64,000 nucleotides of DNA from Actinopolymorpha singaporensis. GTDB lineage: Bacteria > Actinomycetota > Actinomycetes > Propionibacteriales > Actinopolymorphaceae. Shown piece by piece: positions 8,397 to 17,293 of the stretch; the stretch's first letter is position 1; each line of letters starts with the position of its first letter. Both the position numbers and the translations under genes were made by a program. Under the pieces are notes generated by a model that searched no databases, was not told where the DNA came from, and worked only from the letters and a program-made list of their open reading frames with translations. Where the stretch lies: positions 5,567,981-5,631,980 of the forward strand of contig NZ_LT629732.1 of NCBI RefSeq assembly GCF_900104745.1, written 5' to 3'.

Positions 8397-8471
8397 GGCG
8401 GGCAGCGTAACGCCGCCGGATTCCGGACCGGCCTGACGGCTGGTGCGCTTCGGGACCGGCCGGTCCACAGG

Positions 8472-9032
8472 TCAGCTGATGCCGCGGCGCTTGAGGATCT
8501 CGTCGATGTCCTCGAAGCCCGCGAGCGGGTCCTCCGGCTTGTCCTTGCTCCTACCTTTGCCCTGCTCGACCGCCTTGGGCTTGCCGGCACCCTTCGCGGT
8601 CCCCCCGGGGTTGGCACCGGCGGACTTCGAACCGACGGCGTTCGAACCGACGGCGTTCGAACCGACGGCGTTCGAACCGGCGGCGCGGGTGCCGCTCGTG
8701 GTACGGCCCGCCTCGACCTCCCCCGCGCGGGAGCGGCGACGGCGCATGGCCGCGGCGACCGGCAGGCAGATCGCCGCGACCCCGAACAACGCGAGCCCGG
8801 CCCAGACGTACGGGCTGAAGACGAACCCACTCACCCACTTGACCAGCGCCGCGCCGACAGTCCACAGCAGCCGGACCATGCCGGTGAGGTAGATCGCCAT
8901 CGGCAGTACGGCCCAGCCGAACAGCCGCAGCCCGGCGGCCGCGCCACGGCGGCGGAACGCGAAGAACGCCGCGACCACACCCAAGGCGCTCAGTCCGGCG
9001 CAGACCGGGAACCAGGTCGCGTCGTCGTACAT
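8472..9032 (-). CDS. Small membrane protein with conserved C-terminal tail
   Basis: 186 residues from an ATG at 9032 with GGAAGG well placed upstream. There are three hydrophobic segments (about 8-26, 36-58, 68-95), each consistent with a membrane helix, then a long cytoplasmic-type tail. The tail carries a run of AVGSN repeats (from the 15-bp DNA repeat at 8626-8685), a Lys-rich stretch, and a final element FEDIDEILKRRGIS. That last element resembles the conserved C-terminus of actinobacterial membrane proteins encoded beside miaA. Function unknown; I do not recognise an enzymatic motif. It is the first gene of a minus-strand pair with the dioxygenase-like gene. Confidence 0.75.
   Translation of the reverse strand: MYDDATWFPVCAGLSALGVVAAFFAFRRRGAAAGLRLFGWAVLPMAIYLTGMVRLLWTVGAALVKWVSGFVFSPYVWAGLALFGVAAICLPVAAAMRRRRSRAGEVEAGRTTSGTRAAGSNAVGSNAVGSNAVGSKSAGANPGGTAKGAGKPKAVEQGKGRSKDKPEDPLAGFEDIDEILKRRGIS
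8626..8685. repeat. In-frame 15-bp tandem repeat
   Basis: Three identical units TTCGAACCGACGGCG (8626-8640, 8641-8655, 8656-8670) and a fourth with one change (8671-8685). They encode consecutive pentapeptides in the tail of the membrane protein. The identity of the copies suggests recent expansion by slippage. Confidence 0.92.
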
Positions 9033-9080
9033 TCGGATTCACCTTCCGTCGCGTCAGCCCTCCGTCCATCCTGCACCGAA

Positions 9081-9114
9081 GCCCCGGGGGAAGCACGGGG
9101 GATGTCCCCGGGGC
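9081..9114 (-). terminator. Hairpin after lactate dehydrogenase gene
   Basis: GCCCCGGGG at 9081-9089 pairs perfectly with CCCCGGGGC at 9106-9114 across a 16-base loop, 64 bases beyond the stop of the minus-strand gene at 9178. It is a probable terminator of the regulator-lactate dehydrogenase operon. Confidence 0.6.
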
Positions 9115-9177
9115 GACCCGGAAAGTCCACCGGCGGGGCGGACCTACCGGGCGGCCCGGGCCGGTGCGGCTACGGGG

Positions 9178-10404
9178 TCAGAACGGGACCGCGGGCAGGG
9201 TGACGTGCTCCGGCCGCAGCTCACCGACGTCGGCGGCGCCGAGCAGCTGCATGGTGCGGGTGATCTCGCTGCCGAGGATCTCGACGGCCCGCTGCACGCC
9301 GCGTTCGCCGCCGGCCATCAGGCCGTAGAGGTACGCCCGGCCGACCAGCACCGCGCGGGCGCCGAGCGCGCAGGCGGCCACGATGTCGGCACCGGTCATC
9401 ACTCCGGTGTCGATGTAGACCTCGGCCCGGTCGCCCACCGCGTCCACGACCTGGGGCAGCAGCTGCAGCGGCACCGGCGCGCGGTCGAGCTGGCGGCCGC
9501 CGTGGTTGGAGATCACCAGGCCGTCGACGCCGAGGTCGACCACCTTGCGGGCGTCGTCGACGTTCTGGATGCCCTTGACGACCAGCGATCCGGGCCACTC
9601 CTCCCGCATCCAGGCCAGGTCGTCGAAGGTCACCGTGGGGTCGAACATGTGGTTGATCAGCTCGGCCACCGTGCCCGGCCAGTCCGACAGCGAGGCGAAC
9701 GTCAGCGGCTCGGTGGTCAGCAGGTTCAGCCACCACGCCGGGTGCATGCCCATGTCGAGGATGGTCTTCGGCGTGAGGCTGGGCGGGATCGTCATGCCGT
9801 TGCGGACGTCCCGCAGCCGCGCGCCCGCGACCGGCACGTCGACGGTGAGCACCAGCGTGGTGTACCCGGCGGCCAGGGAGCGGTCCATCAGGTCCTTGCC
9901 GGCGGCCCGGTCGGTCCAGACGTACAGCTGGAACCACTTGTCGGCCTCGGGTGCGGCCGCGGCGACGTCCTCGATCGAGGTGGTCCCCATGGTCGACAGC
10001 GCGTACGGGATGCCGGTGCGCTGGGCGACGCGGGCCACGGCCGGCTCACCCTCGTGCTGCATCATCCGGGTGAAGCCGGTGGGCGCGAACGCGAAGGGGT
10101 ACGCCGACGGCCGGCCCAGGATGGTCGTGCTCGGGTCGACCTTGGACACGTCCCGCAGGATGCTCGGGTTGAACTGCAGCCGGTGGAACAACGAACGCGC
10201 GCGGTTCAGGGTGACCTCGCCCTCGGCCGCGCCGTCGGTGTAGTCGAACGGCGCCTTCGGCGTCCGCCGCCTGGCGATCGTCCGCAGGTCTGCGATGGTC
10301 AGGGCGCGGTCCAGGCGCCGCTTGGTGGCGTTCAGCTCCGGCCGGCGGGTACGCACCAGCGGCCTGAGCTCGGACCAGCGGGGCAGTCGGCGTTGCGTCG
10401 TCAT
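9178..10404 (-). CDS. lldD: FMN-dependent L-lactate dehydrogenase / alpha-hydroxy-acid oxidase
   Basis: Quinone-linked oxidation of L-lactate (or another L-2-hydroxy acid) to the 2-oxo acid, probably peripheral to the membrane. 408 residues from an ATG at 10404 with GGGAGAA seven bases upstream. The FMN-binding barrel is complete: PFAFAPTGF, the LYVWTDR and [18 protein letters not shown] motifs, a VVKGIQ lysine, the active-site SNHGGRQLD with His301 and Arg304, and the phosphate-binding [11 protein letters not shown]...GRAYLYG. The start overlaps the stop of the GntR-type regulator by ATGA, so the two are translationally coupled. An LldR-type operator lies before the regulator. L-lactate is therefore the best substrate guess; mandelate or glycolate remain possible. 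Confidence 0.9.
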   Translation of the reverse strand: MTTQRRLPRWSELRPLVRTRRPELNATKRRLDRALTIADLRTIARRRTPKAPFDYTDGAAEGEVTLNRARSLFHRLQFNPSILRDVSKVDPSTTILGRPSAYPFAFAPTGFTRMMQHEGEPAVARVAQRTGIPYALSTMGTTSIEDVAAAAPEADKWFQLYVWTDRAAGKDLMDRSLAAGYTTLVLTVDVPVAGARLRDVRNGMTIPPSLTPKTILDMGMHPAWWLNLLTTEPLTFASLSDWPGTVAELINHMFDPTVTFDDLAWMREEWPGSLVVKGIQNVDDARKVVDLGVDGLVISNHGGRQLDRAPVPLQLLPQVVDAVGDRAEVYIDTGVMTGADIVAACALGARAVLVGRAYLYGLMAGGERGVQRAVEILGSEITRTMQLLGAADVGELRPEHVTLPAVPF

Positions 10405-11162
10405 CGGAGGGTTCTCCCTTGTCCGGCGGGGCTCTTCGGTCCGGGCGGATCGGTGGGCGGATCGGTGGGCGAATCTGTCTGCGGATCCGTGCGCGCATCG
10501 GTGGGCGCATCAGGGGGCAGGGCGAGCGCGCGGACCAGTCCCTGGCGGCCGACCTCCAGATCGTCGGCGAGAGCACGCTGGGCCTTCTCCACGCCGCGGT
10601 CGAGGTTGGCGAGCAGCTCCCGGTGCAGGCGGGCGAGACGGCCCGGGGTGAACTCCGGCCGGGCGAACGCGAGCAGGAACTGCAGCTCGTCCTCGCACGC
10701 GGAGTACGCCGTGAGCAGGCGGGGGTTGCCGGCCGCGGCCACCAGTGCGTGGTGCACGGCTCGGTGGGCAGCGGTCACGTCGTGCCAGGCGGCCGGCGGG
10801 CCGCCGGGCCGGTCGACGGCTTCCAGGGCGGCGACGGCGGACTCCACCGGTGCCAGGTCGCGGCCGCCGGCGAGGGCGAGCCGGAGCGCGCCGAGCTCGA
10901 TGACGGCGCGGTAGCCGAACAGCTCGTCCACCCGGTCGATGGTGAGGTCGGGAACGAACGCACCGCGATGGCGTACGTGGCTGAGCAGGTCGGCGGTCAC
11001 CAGGGCCCGCAGAGCCGCCCGCACGGTGTAGCGGCCGACGCCGAACTCCGCGGCGAGCTGCTCTTCCGACAGGTGCGCGCCCGGTGGCAGCGCGCCGTCG
11101 AGCAGCCGGGCACGCAGAACCTCCGCCACCTCCTCGGCGGCCGCCCGGCTGACCTCGCCCAT
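10401..11162 (-). CDS. GntR/FadR-type regulator, LldR-like
   Basis: FCD-subfamily GntR repressor. 253 residues from an ATG at 11162 ([20 protein letters not shown]). The frame is open for 25 more codons, but these overlap the operator and a terminator hairpin, and no Shine-Dalgarno supports them. The winged HTH covers residues about 10-75 ([25 protein letters not shown]), and the all-helical FCD domain about 85-215 includes the metal-type histidines in [15 protein letters not shown]. The last 35 residues are a Thr/Asp/Pro tail made by six 12-bp DNA repeats. It is coupled to the lactate dehydrogenase gene (ATGA overlap). The TTGTGTCACAA site 9 bases before the start matches the TNGTNNNACNA consensus known for LldR, so lactate-responsive autorepression is likely. 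The weak leader suggests a short 5' UTR. Confidence 0.9.
   Translation of the reverse strand: MGEVSRAAAEEVAEVLRARLLDGALPPGAHLSEEQLAAEFGVGRYTVRAALRALVTADLLSHVRHRGAFVPDLTIDRVDELFGYRAVIELGALRLALAGGRDLAPVESAVAALEAVDRPGGPPAAWHDVTAAHRAVHHALVAAAGNPRLLTAYSACEDELQFLLAFARPEFTPGRLARLHRELLANLDRGVEKAQRALADDLEVGRQGLVRALALPPDAPTDARTDPQTDSPTDPPTDPPGPKSPAGQGRTLR
10443..10514. repeat. Six-unit 12-bp repeat at the regulator 3' end
   Basis: Two identical GGGCGGATCGGT units at 10443-10454 and 10455-10466, followed by four diverged 12-base units up to 10514. On the minus strand they encode Thr-Asp-Pro type tetrapeptides forming the C-terminal tail of the GntR-type regulator, just before its stop codon. Confidence 0.88.
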
Positions 11163-11170
11163 GCGCGAGA

Positions 11171-11181
11171 TTGTGTCACAA
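11171..11181. promoter_or_regulatory. LldR-type operator TTGTGTCACAA
   Basis: A perfect inverted repeat TTGTG-T-CACAA, 9 bases upstream of the regulator start. It fits TNGTNNNACNA, the recognition pattern described for LldR-type GntR regulators. Its place at the ribosome-binding region suggests autorepression of the regulator-lldD operon. Confidence 0.65.
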
Positions 11182-11205
11182 CCAGGCGGGAGCCCGGAAA
11201 CGACA

Positions 11206-11237
11206 GTGGCCGGCCCGGGCGAACCCGGGCCGGCCAC
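11206..11237. terminator. Strong tetraloop hairpin, mannosidase / regulator junction
   Basis: GTGGCCGGCCCGGG and CCCGGGCCGGCCAC form a perfect 14-bp stem with a CGAA loop. It lies 93 bases past the alpha-mannosidase stop and 44 bases before the GntR-type regulator start, so it should end the mannosidase transcript before the lactate operon. Confidence 0.85.
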
Positions 11238-11329
11238 CTACCGGCTCTGCTGTCTAGCGCCAACCGGCGATCCGACCGATGATCAGGCCGTCGAGGATCA
11301 GGCGATCGAGCGGCCAGGCGCCCACACGA

Positions 11330-14300
11330 TCAGGCGCGGGCGAACCTCAGGGTGAGGATCTGGAACGGCCGCAGAGCCACCTCGACCGCACCGTCGACCA
11401 CCTCGCGGTCGGCCAGCGGACGCTCGAGCAGGTCGGTCTCCTTGACCGACGCGACGCCGAACGACGTGGACACCCGGCCGGTCGCGCGGCCGCCGTGCGC
11501 CTCGTACAACCGGACCACGACGTCGCCGGACCGGTCGTCGGCCAGCTTGACGGCCTCGACCACCACGGCCGGGTTGTCCACCCGCACCAGCGGGGCGACG
11601 CCCTCGGCACCGGTCACCGTGCGCGCCGGGAGGTTGATGCGGTAGCCCTCCTCGACCGCCTCGGCGATGCCGGCGCCCGGCACCAGCGCGTACGACAGCT
11701 TGTGCACGCCCTGGTCGGTCACCGGGTCGGGCACCCGCGGGGCCCGCAGCAGCGACAGCCGCACCGTGGTGGTGGTGCCGCCGTCCTCACGGACGTCGCG
11801 GGTCACGTCGTGGCCGTACGTCGAGTTGTTGACCACTGCGTGGCCGTAACCCGGCTCGCCCACCTGGATCCACCGGTGCGCGCAGATCTCGAACTTCGCG
11901 TTCTCCCACGAGGTGTTGGTGTGGGTGGCCCGGAACACGTGCCCGAACTGCGTCTCCGAAGCGGACTGGTCGGCACGCACGTCCAGCGGGAACGCGACCT
12001 TGAGGAACTTCTCCTTCTCGTGCCAGTCGATCTCGTTGTCGACGTTGACCTGGCACTCGCCGACCCCGATGCGGATGGTCTGCCGGACCGTGGAACCGCC
12101 GAACGAACGGGTCACCGCCACCGCGGCCTCGGTCCCCGACTCCGACACGACCTCGATCGAGTCGACGTCGGTGAGGTCGCGCACCTTGTTGCGGTAGAAG
12201 GGGTCGACGTCCCAGGCGTCCCAGAGGTTCGGCGTGTCGACGTGCAGCTGCAGCAGGTTGCCGGCCGCACCGGGGGCGATCGCCTCCCGGCCGGACTCCA
12301 GCTCGACCACGGAGCTGAGCAGGCCGCGCTCGTCGACGGTCACCCGGACGAGACCGTTGTCGAGGACGACGGCGCCACCGTCACGGCGTACCGAAACCTC
12401 CGGCGCGTGCGAGGAGGCCTGCACGTCCGCGCCCATGGCGGGCACACCGAGGCGGTCGTGCGGTGCCGCGTTGAAGACGACGGTGGCGTCGCCCTCGCCG
12501 GCCAGGGCCCGCTGGGCGCGCTCGATGATCGCCTCCAGCTCCACCGCCAGCCGGGCGTAGGTCTCCTCGGCCTCGCGGTGCACCCAGTGGATCGAGCTGC
12601 CCGGCAGGATGTCGTGGAACTGGTTGAGCAGGACGGACTTCCAGATCCGGTCCAGGTCCTCGTACGGGTACTCCAGCCGGCCCGCGACCGCCGCCGCGGC
12701 GGACCACAGCTCGGCCTCGCGCAGCAGGTGCTCGCTGCGACGGTTGCCCTGCTTGGTCTTGGCCTGGGAGGTGAAGGTCGCCCGGTGCAGCTCGAGGTAG
12801 AGCTCACCGACCCACACCGGCGCCTTGGCGTACTCGTCGTGGGCGCGCTGGAAGAAGTCCGCGGGGTGCTCGATGGTCACCTTCGGTGAGCCCTCCAGGT
12901 CGGCGAGCCGCTCGGCCCGGCCGAGCATCTCCCGGGTGGGTCCGCCGCCGCCGTCGCCGTGGCCGAACGGCAGCAGCGACCAGGTGCCGCCGCCCTGGTC
13001 CTGGTAGTTGCGCTGGGCGCGGGCGAGCTCCTCACCGGTCAGCTGGCCGTTGTAGGTGTCGGCCGGCGGGAAGTGGGTGAACACCCGGGTCCCGTCGATG
13101 CCCTCCCACCAGAAGGTGTGGTGCGGGAACTTGTTGGTCTGGTTCCAGGAGATCTTCTGGGTGAGGAACCACTTGTTGCCGGCGAGCTTCACCAGCTGCG
13201 GCATCGCCGCGGAGTAGCCGAAGGAGTCCGGCAGCCAGACCGTCTCGGTCTCGATGCCGTACTCGTCCAGGAAGAACTTCTTGCCGTGCACGAACTGCCG
13301 GGCCATCGCCTCGCCGCCCGGCATGTTGCTGTCGGACTCGACCCACATCCCGCCGATGGGGATGATCTGGCCCGACTCGACGGCGGCCTTCAGCCGGTCC
13401 CAGACCTTCGGGTGGTGCTCCTTCATCCAGGCGTGCTGCTGGGCCTGGGAGAACGCGAACCTGAAGTCCGGGTGGTCGGCGGCCAGCGTGGTGACGTTGG
13501 AGACGGTACGGGCGACCTTGCGCACCGTCTCGCGCAGCGGCCACAGCCAGGCCGAGTCGATGTGCGCGTGGCCGACCGCGGAGATCTGGTGGGCACTGGC
13601 GTACGCCGGCTTGGCCAGCACCGGGGCGAGCTGCTCACGGGCGAGCGCGGCCGTACCCGGGATGTCGTCGTAGTCGAGGGCGTCCAGGGCGCGTTCGAGG
13701 GCGCGCAGGATCTCCGGCCGGCGCGGCAGGTCGGTCGGCAGCTCGTGCATCAGCTGCCCGAGGACCTCGATGTCGCGCAGCAGGTGGTAGACGTCGGCGT
13801 TGAACACCGCGAGCTCGGCCCGGCGGATCTCGTACATCGGCTCGGTGCCGGCGGTGGACTTGTCGCCCAGGTCGGTCGGCAGGAAGCCGGACTGGATCAC
13901 CGCGGGGTTGGCGGCTGCCTCGAGGTAGACCTGGAACGCCGCACCTCCCTTGGCCTTGGCGTGCTCCGACGGCGAGACGCCGCCGGCCGCGAGTCCGCTG
14001 ATCGGGAGGTAGATGTTGTCGGGGTTCAGGCCCTTGATCGGGTCACCGTCGGGGGTGTAGGCGAGCCCCTCGGCGGAGAAGCCGGGTCCGCCGCCGAAGC
14101 CGAGGTCGACGACCGCCTCCACCCGAAGGCCGTCCCACTCCTGGGGAACCTGCGCGGTCAGCCGGAACCAGCTGGTCCCCCACGGCGGGCCCCACTTGTC
14201 ACCCAGGGCGGCCGGCTTGAAGTCGGCCGCGAAGGCTTCGGTGACCGGGACCGGCTCACCGGGGGCATGCCACACCTCGATGTCGAGCGGGACGGTGTCG

Positions 14301-14377
14301 CCGTACAGAGCGGGGCGGAGCCGTTGCTGGAGAGCGCGTTCCAGCCGGGCTTCCACCAGCTTCTGGTCATCGTGCAT
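11330..14377 (-). CDS. GH38 alpha-mannosidase
   Basis: Retaining, zinc-dependent class II alpha-mannosidase (glycoside hydrolase family 38), releasing mannose from alpha-mannosides; no signal peptide, so cytoplasmic. 1015 residues from an ATG at 14377 with GGAGGA immediately upstream. The N-terminal beta domain covers about 1-260. The catalytic domain has the zinc motif GHAHIDSAWLWPL (His272, Asp274), WLPDSFGYSAAMPQL with nucleophile Asp384, KISWNQTNKFPHHTFWW and NQFHDILPGSSI. The C-terminal beta-sandwich domains run from about 640, including IDWHEKEKFLKVAFPLDV. It is downstream of, and probably controlled by, the LacI regulator at 14631; a CebR-like operator sits 44-57 bases before the start. 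Such enzymes act with ABC-imported mannosides, but no transporter is nearby. Confidence 0.95.
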   Translation of the reverse strand: MHDDQKLVEARLERALQQRLRPALYGDTVPLDIEVWHAPGEPVPVTEAFAADFKPAALGDKWGPPWGTSWFRLTAQVPQEWDGLRVEAVVDLGFGGGPGFSAEGLAYTPDGDPIKGLNPDNIYLPISGLAAGGVSPSEHAKAKGGAAFQVYLEAAANPAVIQSGFLPTDLGDKSTAGTEPMYEIRRAELAVFNADVYHLLRDIEVLGQLMHELPTDLPRRPEILRALERALDALDYDDIPGTAALAREQLAPVLAKPAYASAHQISAVGHAHIDSAWLWPLRETVRKVARTVSNVTTLAADHPDFRFAFSQAQQHAWMKEHHPKVWDRLKAAVESGQIIPIGGMWVESDSNMPGGEAMARQFVHGKKFFLDEYGIETETVWLPDSFGYSAAMPQLVKLAGNKWFLTQKISWNQTNKFPHHTFWWEGIDGTRVFTHFPPADTYNGQLTGEELARAQRNYQDQGGGTWSLLPFGHGDGGGGPTREMLGRAERLADLEGSPKVTIEHPADFFQRAHDEYAKAPVWVGELYLELHRATFTSQAKTKQGNRRSEHLLREAELWSAAAAVAGRLEYPYEDLDRIWKSVLLNQFHDILPGSSIHWVHREAEETYARLAVELEAIIERAQRALAGEGDATVVFNAAPHDRLGVPAMGADVQASSHAPEVSVRRDGGAVVLDNGLVRVTVDERGLLSSVVELESGREAIAPGAAGNLLQLHVDTPNLWDAWDVDPFYRNKVRDLTDVDSIEVVSESGTEAAVAVTRSFGGSTVRQTIRIGVGECQVNVDNEIDWHEKEKFLKVAFPLDVRADQSASETQFGHVFRATHTNTSWENAKFEICAHRWIQVGEPGYGHAVVNNSTYGHDVTRDVREDGGTTTTVRLSLLRAPRVPDPVTDQGVHKLSYALVPGAGIAEAVEEGYRINLPARTVTGAEGVAPLVRVDNPAVVVEAVKLADDRSGDVVVRLYEAHGGRATGRVSTSFGVASVKETDLLERPLADREVVDGAVEVALRPFQILTLRFARA

Positions 14378-14420
14378 GGGTCCTCCGAAGGAACCGGGAA
14401 GGTCACCCGGGGCCGACATA

Positions 14421-14434
14421 TGGGAGCGTTCCCA
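14421..14434. promoter_or_regulatory. LacI-family operator before the mannosidase gene
   Basis: TGGGAGCGTTCCCA, an almost perfect palindrome around a central CG, 44 bases upstream of the alpha-mannosidase start. It differs by one base from TGGGAGCGCTCCCA, the operator known for CebR, a LacI-family repressor of Streptomyces. The LacI gene at 14631-15719 is the obvious candidate to bind it. Confidence 0.72.
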
Positions 14435-14488
14435 CATTCGGGCCGGCGGGACAGGAATGTCTGGGGAGTGACGCTAGCCCAGCCCGAA

Positions 14489-14502
14489 CGCGCGGCCGCG
14501 CG
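14489..14502. other. Perfect GC palindrome between lacI-type and mannosidase genes
   Basis: A 14-base palindrome (CGCGCGGCCGCGCG) without a loop, about 130 bases after the LacI-type stop. As RNA it would need to open its centre to fold. It may help terminate the regulator transcript or may only reflect base composition. Confidence 0.35.
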
Positions 14503-14630
14503 GCGCCCACCGACGGCAACCTCGGGGGACGCGGAGCGACCCGACGACCACGGAACGTCGTCAGGGTGCCGGAATTCCGGGCGCGGCAGGCGGGACCGGT
14601 GAGACCGCCGACGGGTGGGGCTCGGGACGG

Positions 14631-15719
14631 CTAGGGCGACGACGGGACCGAGAAGCCCGAAGTCTCCGGCGGGAGCGACCCGAGCAGCGGGGTGGCCGCG
14701 CCGGTGCTCTCCCGCGCGATCAGGCGGTAGTCGGCGTACACCTCCTGCGGCCCGCCGTCGGCATCGGCGCGCCCGGCCGCACCGGTCCGCAACTGCCGGT
14801 GCAGCAGATCGACCGCGCACCCGGCGATCCGGCGCTTGTCCGGGGAGATGGTGGACAGCGTCGGCACACTGAACCGGCCGTCCTCGATGTCGTCGAAGCC
14901 GATCACCGCCACGTCGTAGGGTACCCGCAGGCCGCGCTCGGCGAGGGTGCGCAGGGCACCGAGAGCGAGCAGGTCGTTGAAGCAGAACACCGCGTCCGGG
15001 CGAGCGCCGGCGTCCAGCAGCTCCGCCATCGCCGCCGCGCCGTCCGCGCGGTGGAACCGCGGTGTGGAGGCGACCAGCCGCTCGTCGTAGCCGACCCCGG
15101 CACCGGCCAGCGCCGAACGGTAGCCACGCAGCCGCATCCGGGCCGTCACCCCGGCTGCACTGCGCTGGGCGCCGATCGCGGCGACCCGGGTGCGGCCCAG
15201 CCCGAGCAGGTGGGCGGTGGCGTCCCGGGCGGCGGCCACGTTGTCGATGAGCACGTGGTCGGCCGGGCCCCGGTGGATGCGCTCGCCCAGCAACACCATC
15301 GGCGTGGCGTCGGTGCGCTCGGCCAGGTCGGCCGCGGTGAGGGCCAGCGGGCTGAGCACCAGGCCGTCGATGAGCTGGTCGCGGATCCCGCCGATCACCT
15401 GGCGTTCGCGTTCGCGTACGCCGTCGGTCTGGTCCACCAGCACGGTCCAGCCGTGCGCGTCCGCGGCCTCGACCAGGTGGCGGGCGAGCTCGGCGAAGTA
15501 CGGCACGTCCAGCTCGGGGACGGCCAGCGCGATCACGCCGGTACGGCCGCGGCGGAGGTTGCGGGCGGACAGGTTGGGCCGGTAGTTGAGGGTGACGATC
15601 GCCTCCTCCACCCGGACCCGGGTCTCCGCCCGCACGTGGAGGTAGCCGTTGACGACGTTGGAGACCGTCTTCGGCGACACGCCGGCCAGCCGGGCCACGT
15701 CGCGCAACGTCGTACGCAT
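14631..15719 (-). CDS. LacI-family transcriptional regulator
   Basis: Sugar-responsive DNA-binding repressor, 362 residues from an ATG at 15719 with GGGAGGAA upstream. The N-terminal HTH and hinge are canonical (TLRDVARLAGVSPKTVSNVVNG, then YRPNLSARNLRRGRTGVIAL). The periplasmic-binding-protein-like effector domain follows (VPYFAELARHLVEAA, GLVLSPL, AVFCFNDLLALGALRTL, VIGFDDIEDG). The last 20 residues are a Pro/Ser tail without family similarity. It lies directly upstream of the GH38 alpha-mannosidase gene on the same strand, which suggests a mannoside or mannose-type effector. LacI-type palindromes occur at 14421 and 19471. Confidence 0.93.
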   Translation of the reverse strand: MRTTLRDVARLAGVSPKTVSNVVNGYLHVRAETRVRVEEAIVTLNYRPNLSARNLRRGRTGVIALAVPELDVPYFAELARHLVEAADAHGWTVLVDQTDGVRERERQVIGGIRDQLIDGLVLSPLALTAADLAERTDATPMVLLGERIHRGPADHVLIDNVAAARDATAHLLGLGRTRVAAIGAQRSAAGVTARMRLRGYRSALAGAGVGYDERLVASTPRFHRADGAAAMAELLDAGARPDAVFCFNDLLALGALRTLAERGLRVPYDVAVIGFDDIEDGRFSVPTLSTISPDKRRIAGCAVDLLHRQLRTGAAGRADADGGPQEVYADYRLIARESTGAATPLLGSLPPETSGFSVPSSP

Positions 15720-15800
15720 CGCGTTCCTCCCGCCTGCTCCGCCTGCTGGTTCACCGTTCGTGGGGACCCCATTGTGCGGGAACGCGGGCGCCGGGGAAAC

Positions 15801-16988
15801 CTAAGGTGCCGAGCGTCCTGCCCGGAGCCGGGCCAGCGCGTACAGCTCGTCGAAGTCGGCCAGCACCACCGGCCAGGTGCAGCGCACCGGCTCCGTCGAC
15901 CGGTTGTACTTCGCGATGGTGCCGCGCAACGCGTCGTCACCGGCCAGCCGGGCCACCGCGGCGGCGAGTTCGGCCGGCGAGCCGCCGAGCAGGCCTTCCT
16001 TCTCCGAGACGACGAAGTCGGCCACGCCGCCGCGCTCGTACGCCACCACCGGTACGCCGGCCAGCCGGGCCTCCAGCGCGGCGATGCCGAACGACTCCCG
16101 CGTCGCGGGGGCGAGGAACACGTCAGCCGACCCCAGCACCGCACGCACCCGGTCCCGGTCCAGGCGGCCGGTGAGCTCCACCCAGTCGGTCATCGCGTGC
16201 CGGCGAAGGTAGCGCTGCATCAGCGGACGTGCGGGCCCGTCGCCGACGACCGTGGCGTACAACGGCACCCGTCCGCCCAGCGCGGACCGGGCGGCCCGCA
16301 GGATCGCCAGCAACGTCAACGGCTGCTTGCGCGGGGCAAGCCGGCCCACGGCTACCACGTGGACGCCGGGTCGGCGCCGTTCCACCTCGTCCGCGGGCTC
16401 GACCGGCCGCCACTGTGCGGTGTCGATGCCGTTCGCCACCACCCGCACGGGGACCCGGTCGCCGACCACCCGCCGGATCGGGGCGGCGGCCGCCTCGCTC
16501 ACCGTGGACGCCACCGCCGGCCAGCCGGTCCAGCCGGCGCCGGCGTCCAGGGCGCGGTACATGGCGCAGGTGGCGGGGTCCCACATGCTGTGCACGGTCA
16601 CCACGGTGGGCAGGCGCCGGCGGGCCGCCGCGCGTACGGCCGCCCAGCCGAACGGCGAGACGGCGCCGACGTGCACGTGGACGACGTCCGGGCGCAGCTC
16701 GGCGTACAACCCGCCGACGTGCCGACCGGTGCGCGGATGGACCGGCAGCTCCCATGGCAGCGGCGCCACCACCCGATGGACCGGCACGCCCGGCCCACCG
16801 GACCGGTCCCCCGCGGCGGCCGCCCAGGCCGCGTCCCCGCTGGCGCTGTCGGGGGTGCTGTCGGGGGTGGCGGTGACCACCTCGACCTGGTGGCCGGCGC
16901 GGTGCTGCATCCGGGTGAGTTCGGCGAGCTGGATCTCGATCCCGCCGAGCCGAGGCAGGAAGCAGTCACTCACGTGTACGACTTTCAC
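15801..16988 (-). CDS. GT4 glycosyltransferase, PIG-A/MshA-like
   Basis: Retaining GT-B glycosyltransferase of family 4, cytoplasmic, using a nucleotide sugar and probably a lipid- or inositol-type acceptor. 395 residues from a GTG at 16988 (VKVVHVSDCFLPRLGGIE) with GGGGGA six bases upstream; the GTG three bases earlier is an alternative. The N-terminal SDCFLPRLGGIEIQLAEL ... GHQVEVVT motif resembles the start of PIG-A/GlcNAc-phosphatidylinositol synthases. Donor-side motifs are ANGIDTAQW, VGRLAPRKQP and the E-x7-E element in RESFGIAALEARLAGVPVV. It is divergent from a PIG-L deacetylase and a flippase-like gene, which together suggest making and de-N-acetylating a GlcNAc lipid (inference). 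Confidence 0.88.
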   Translation of the reverse strand: MKVVHVSDCFLPRLGGIEIQLAELTRMQHRAGHQVEVVTATPDSTPDSASGDAAWAAAAGDRSGGPGVPVHRVVAPLPWELPVHPRTGRHVGGLYAELRPDVVHVHVGAVSPFGWAAVRAAARRRLPTVVTVHSMWDPATCAMYRALDAGAGWTGWPAVASTVSEAAAAPIRRVVGDRVPVRVVANGIDTAQWRPVEPADEVERRRPGVHVVAVGRLAPRKQPLTLLAILRAARSALGGRVPLYATVVGDGPARPLMQRYLRRHAMTDWVELTGRLDRDRVRAVLGSADVFLAPATRESFGIAALEARLAGVPVVAYERGGVADFVVSEKEGLLGGSPAELAAAVARLAGDDALRGTIAKYNRSTEPVRCTWPVVLADFDELYALARLRAGRSAP

Positions 16989-17293
16989 CACAGGTCCCCC
17001 GTGTCGACGTTCGTCGGGGCGATCCAGGCCGCCCCCGGTCCGGCTCGGGAGAGGACGCGGGGCAGCGGGTGTACGGTGACGGGCTCCGCGGCGGCGTGCG
17101 TCCGCCTCGCCCCGCGTTTCCCGTCGGCCATGTCGTCTGCGTAACCCACTTCGTCCACGTCGTCCAGGCCCTGTGCGCCGATCCGAGCCGTTCATGAGTA
17201 TCAGCACTGGCCCACGCCGTCGCCACTGGAGGATTCCCGGAGATGTCCCTGAGGACACGGCGGTTTCGTACCCACCCGTGCGAGGGTGGGGGG
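16989..17293. other. Divergent intergenic region, GT4 / PIG-L
   Basis: 305 bases between divergent genes, presumably with promoters for both. No clean palindrome, repeat or RNA gene is visible. The open frames crossing it have no recognisable similarity. Confidence 0.5.

Noticed and set aside
11279-14602. Long plus-strand frames opposite the alpha-mannosidase gene
   Set aside because: The minus strand encodes a complete GH38 protein; the opposite frames have no recognisable domain or ribosome-binding site.
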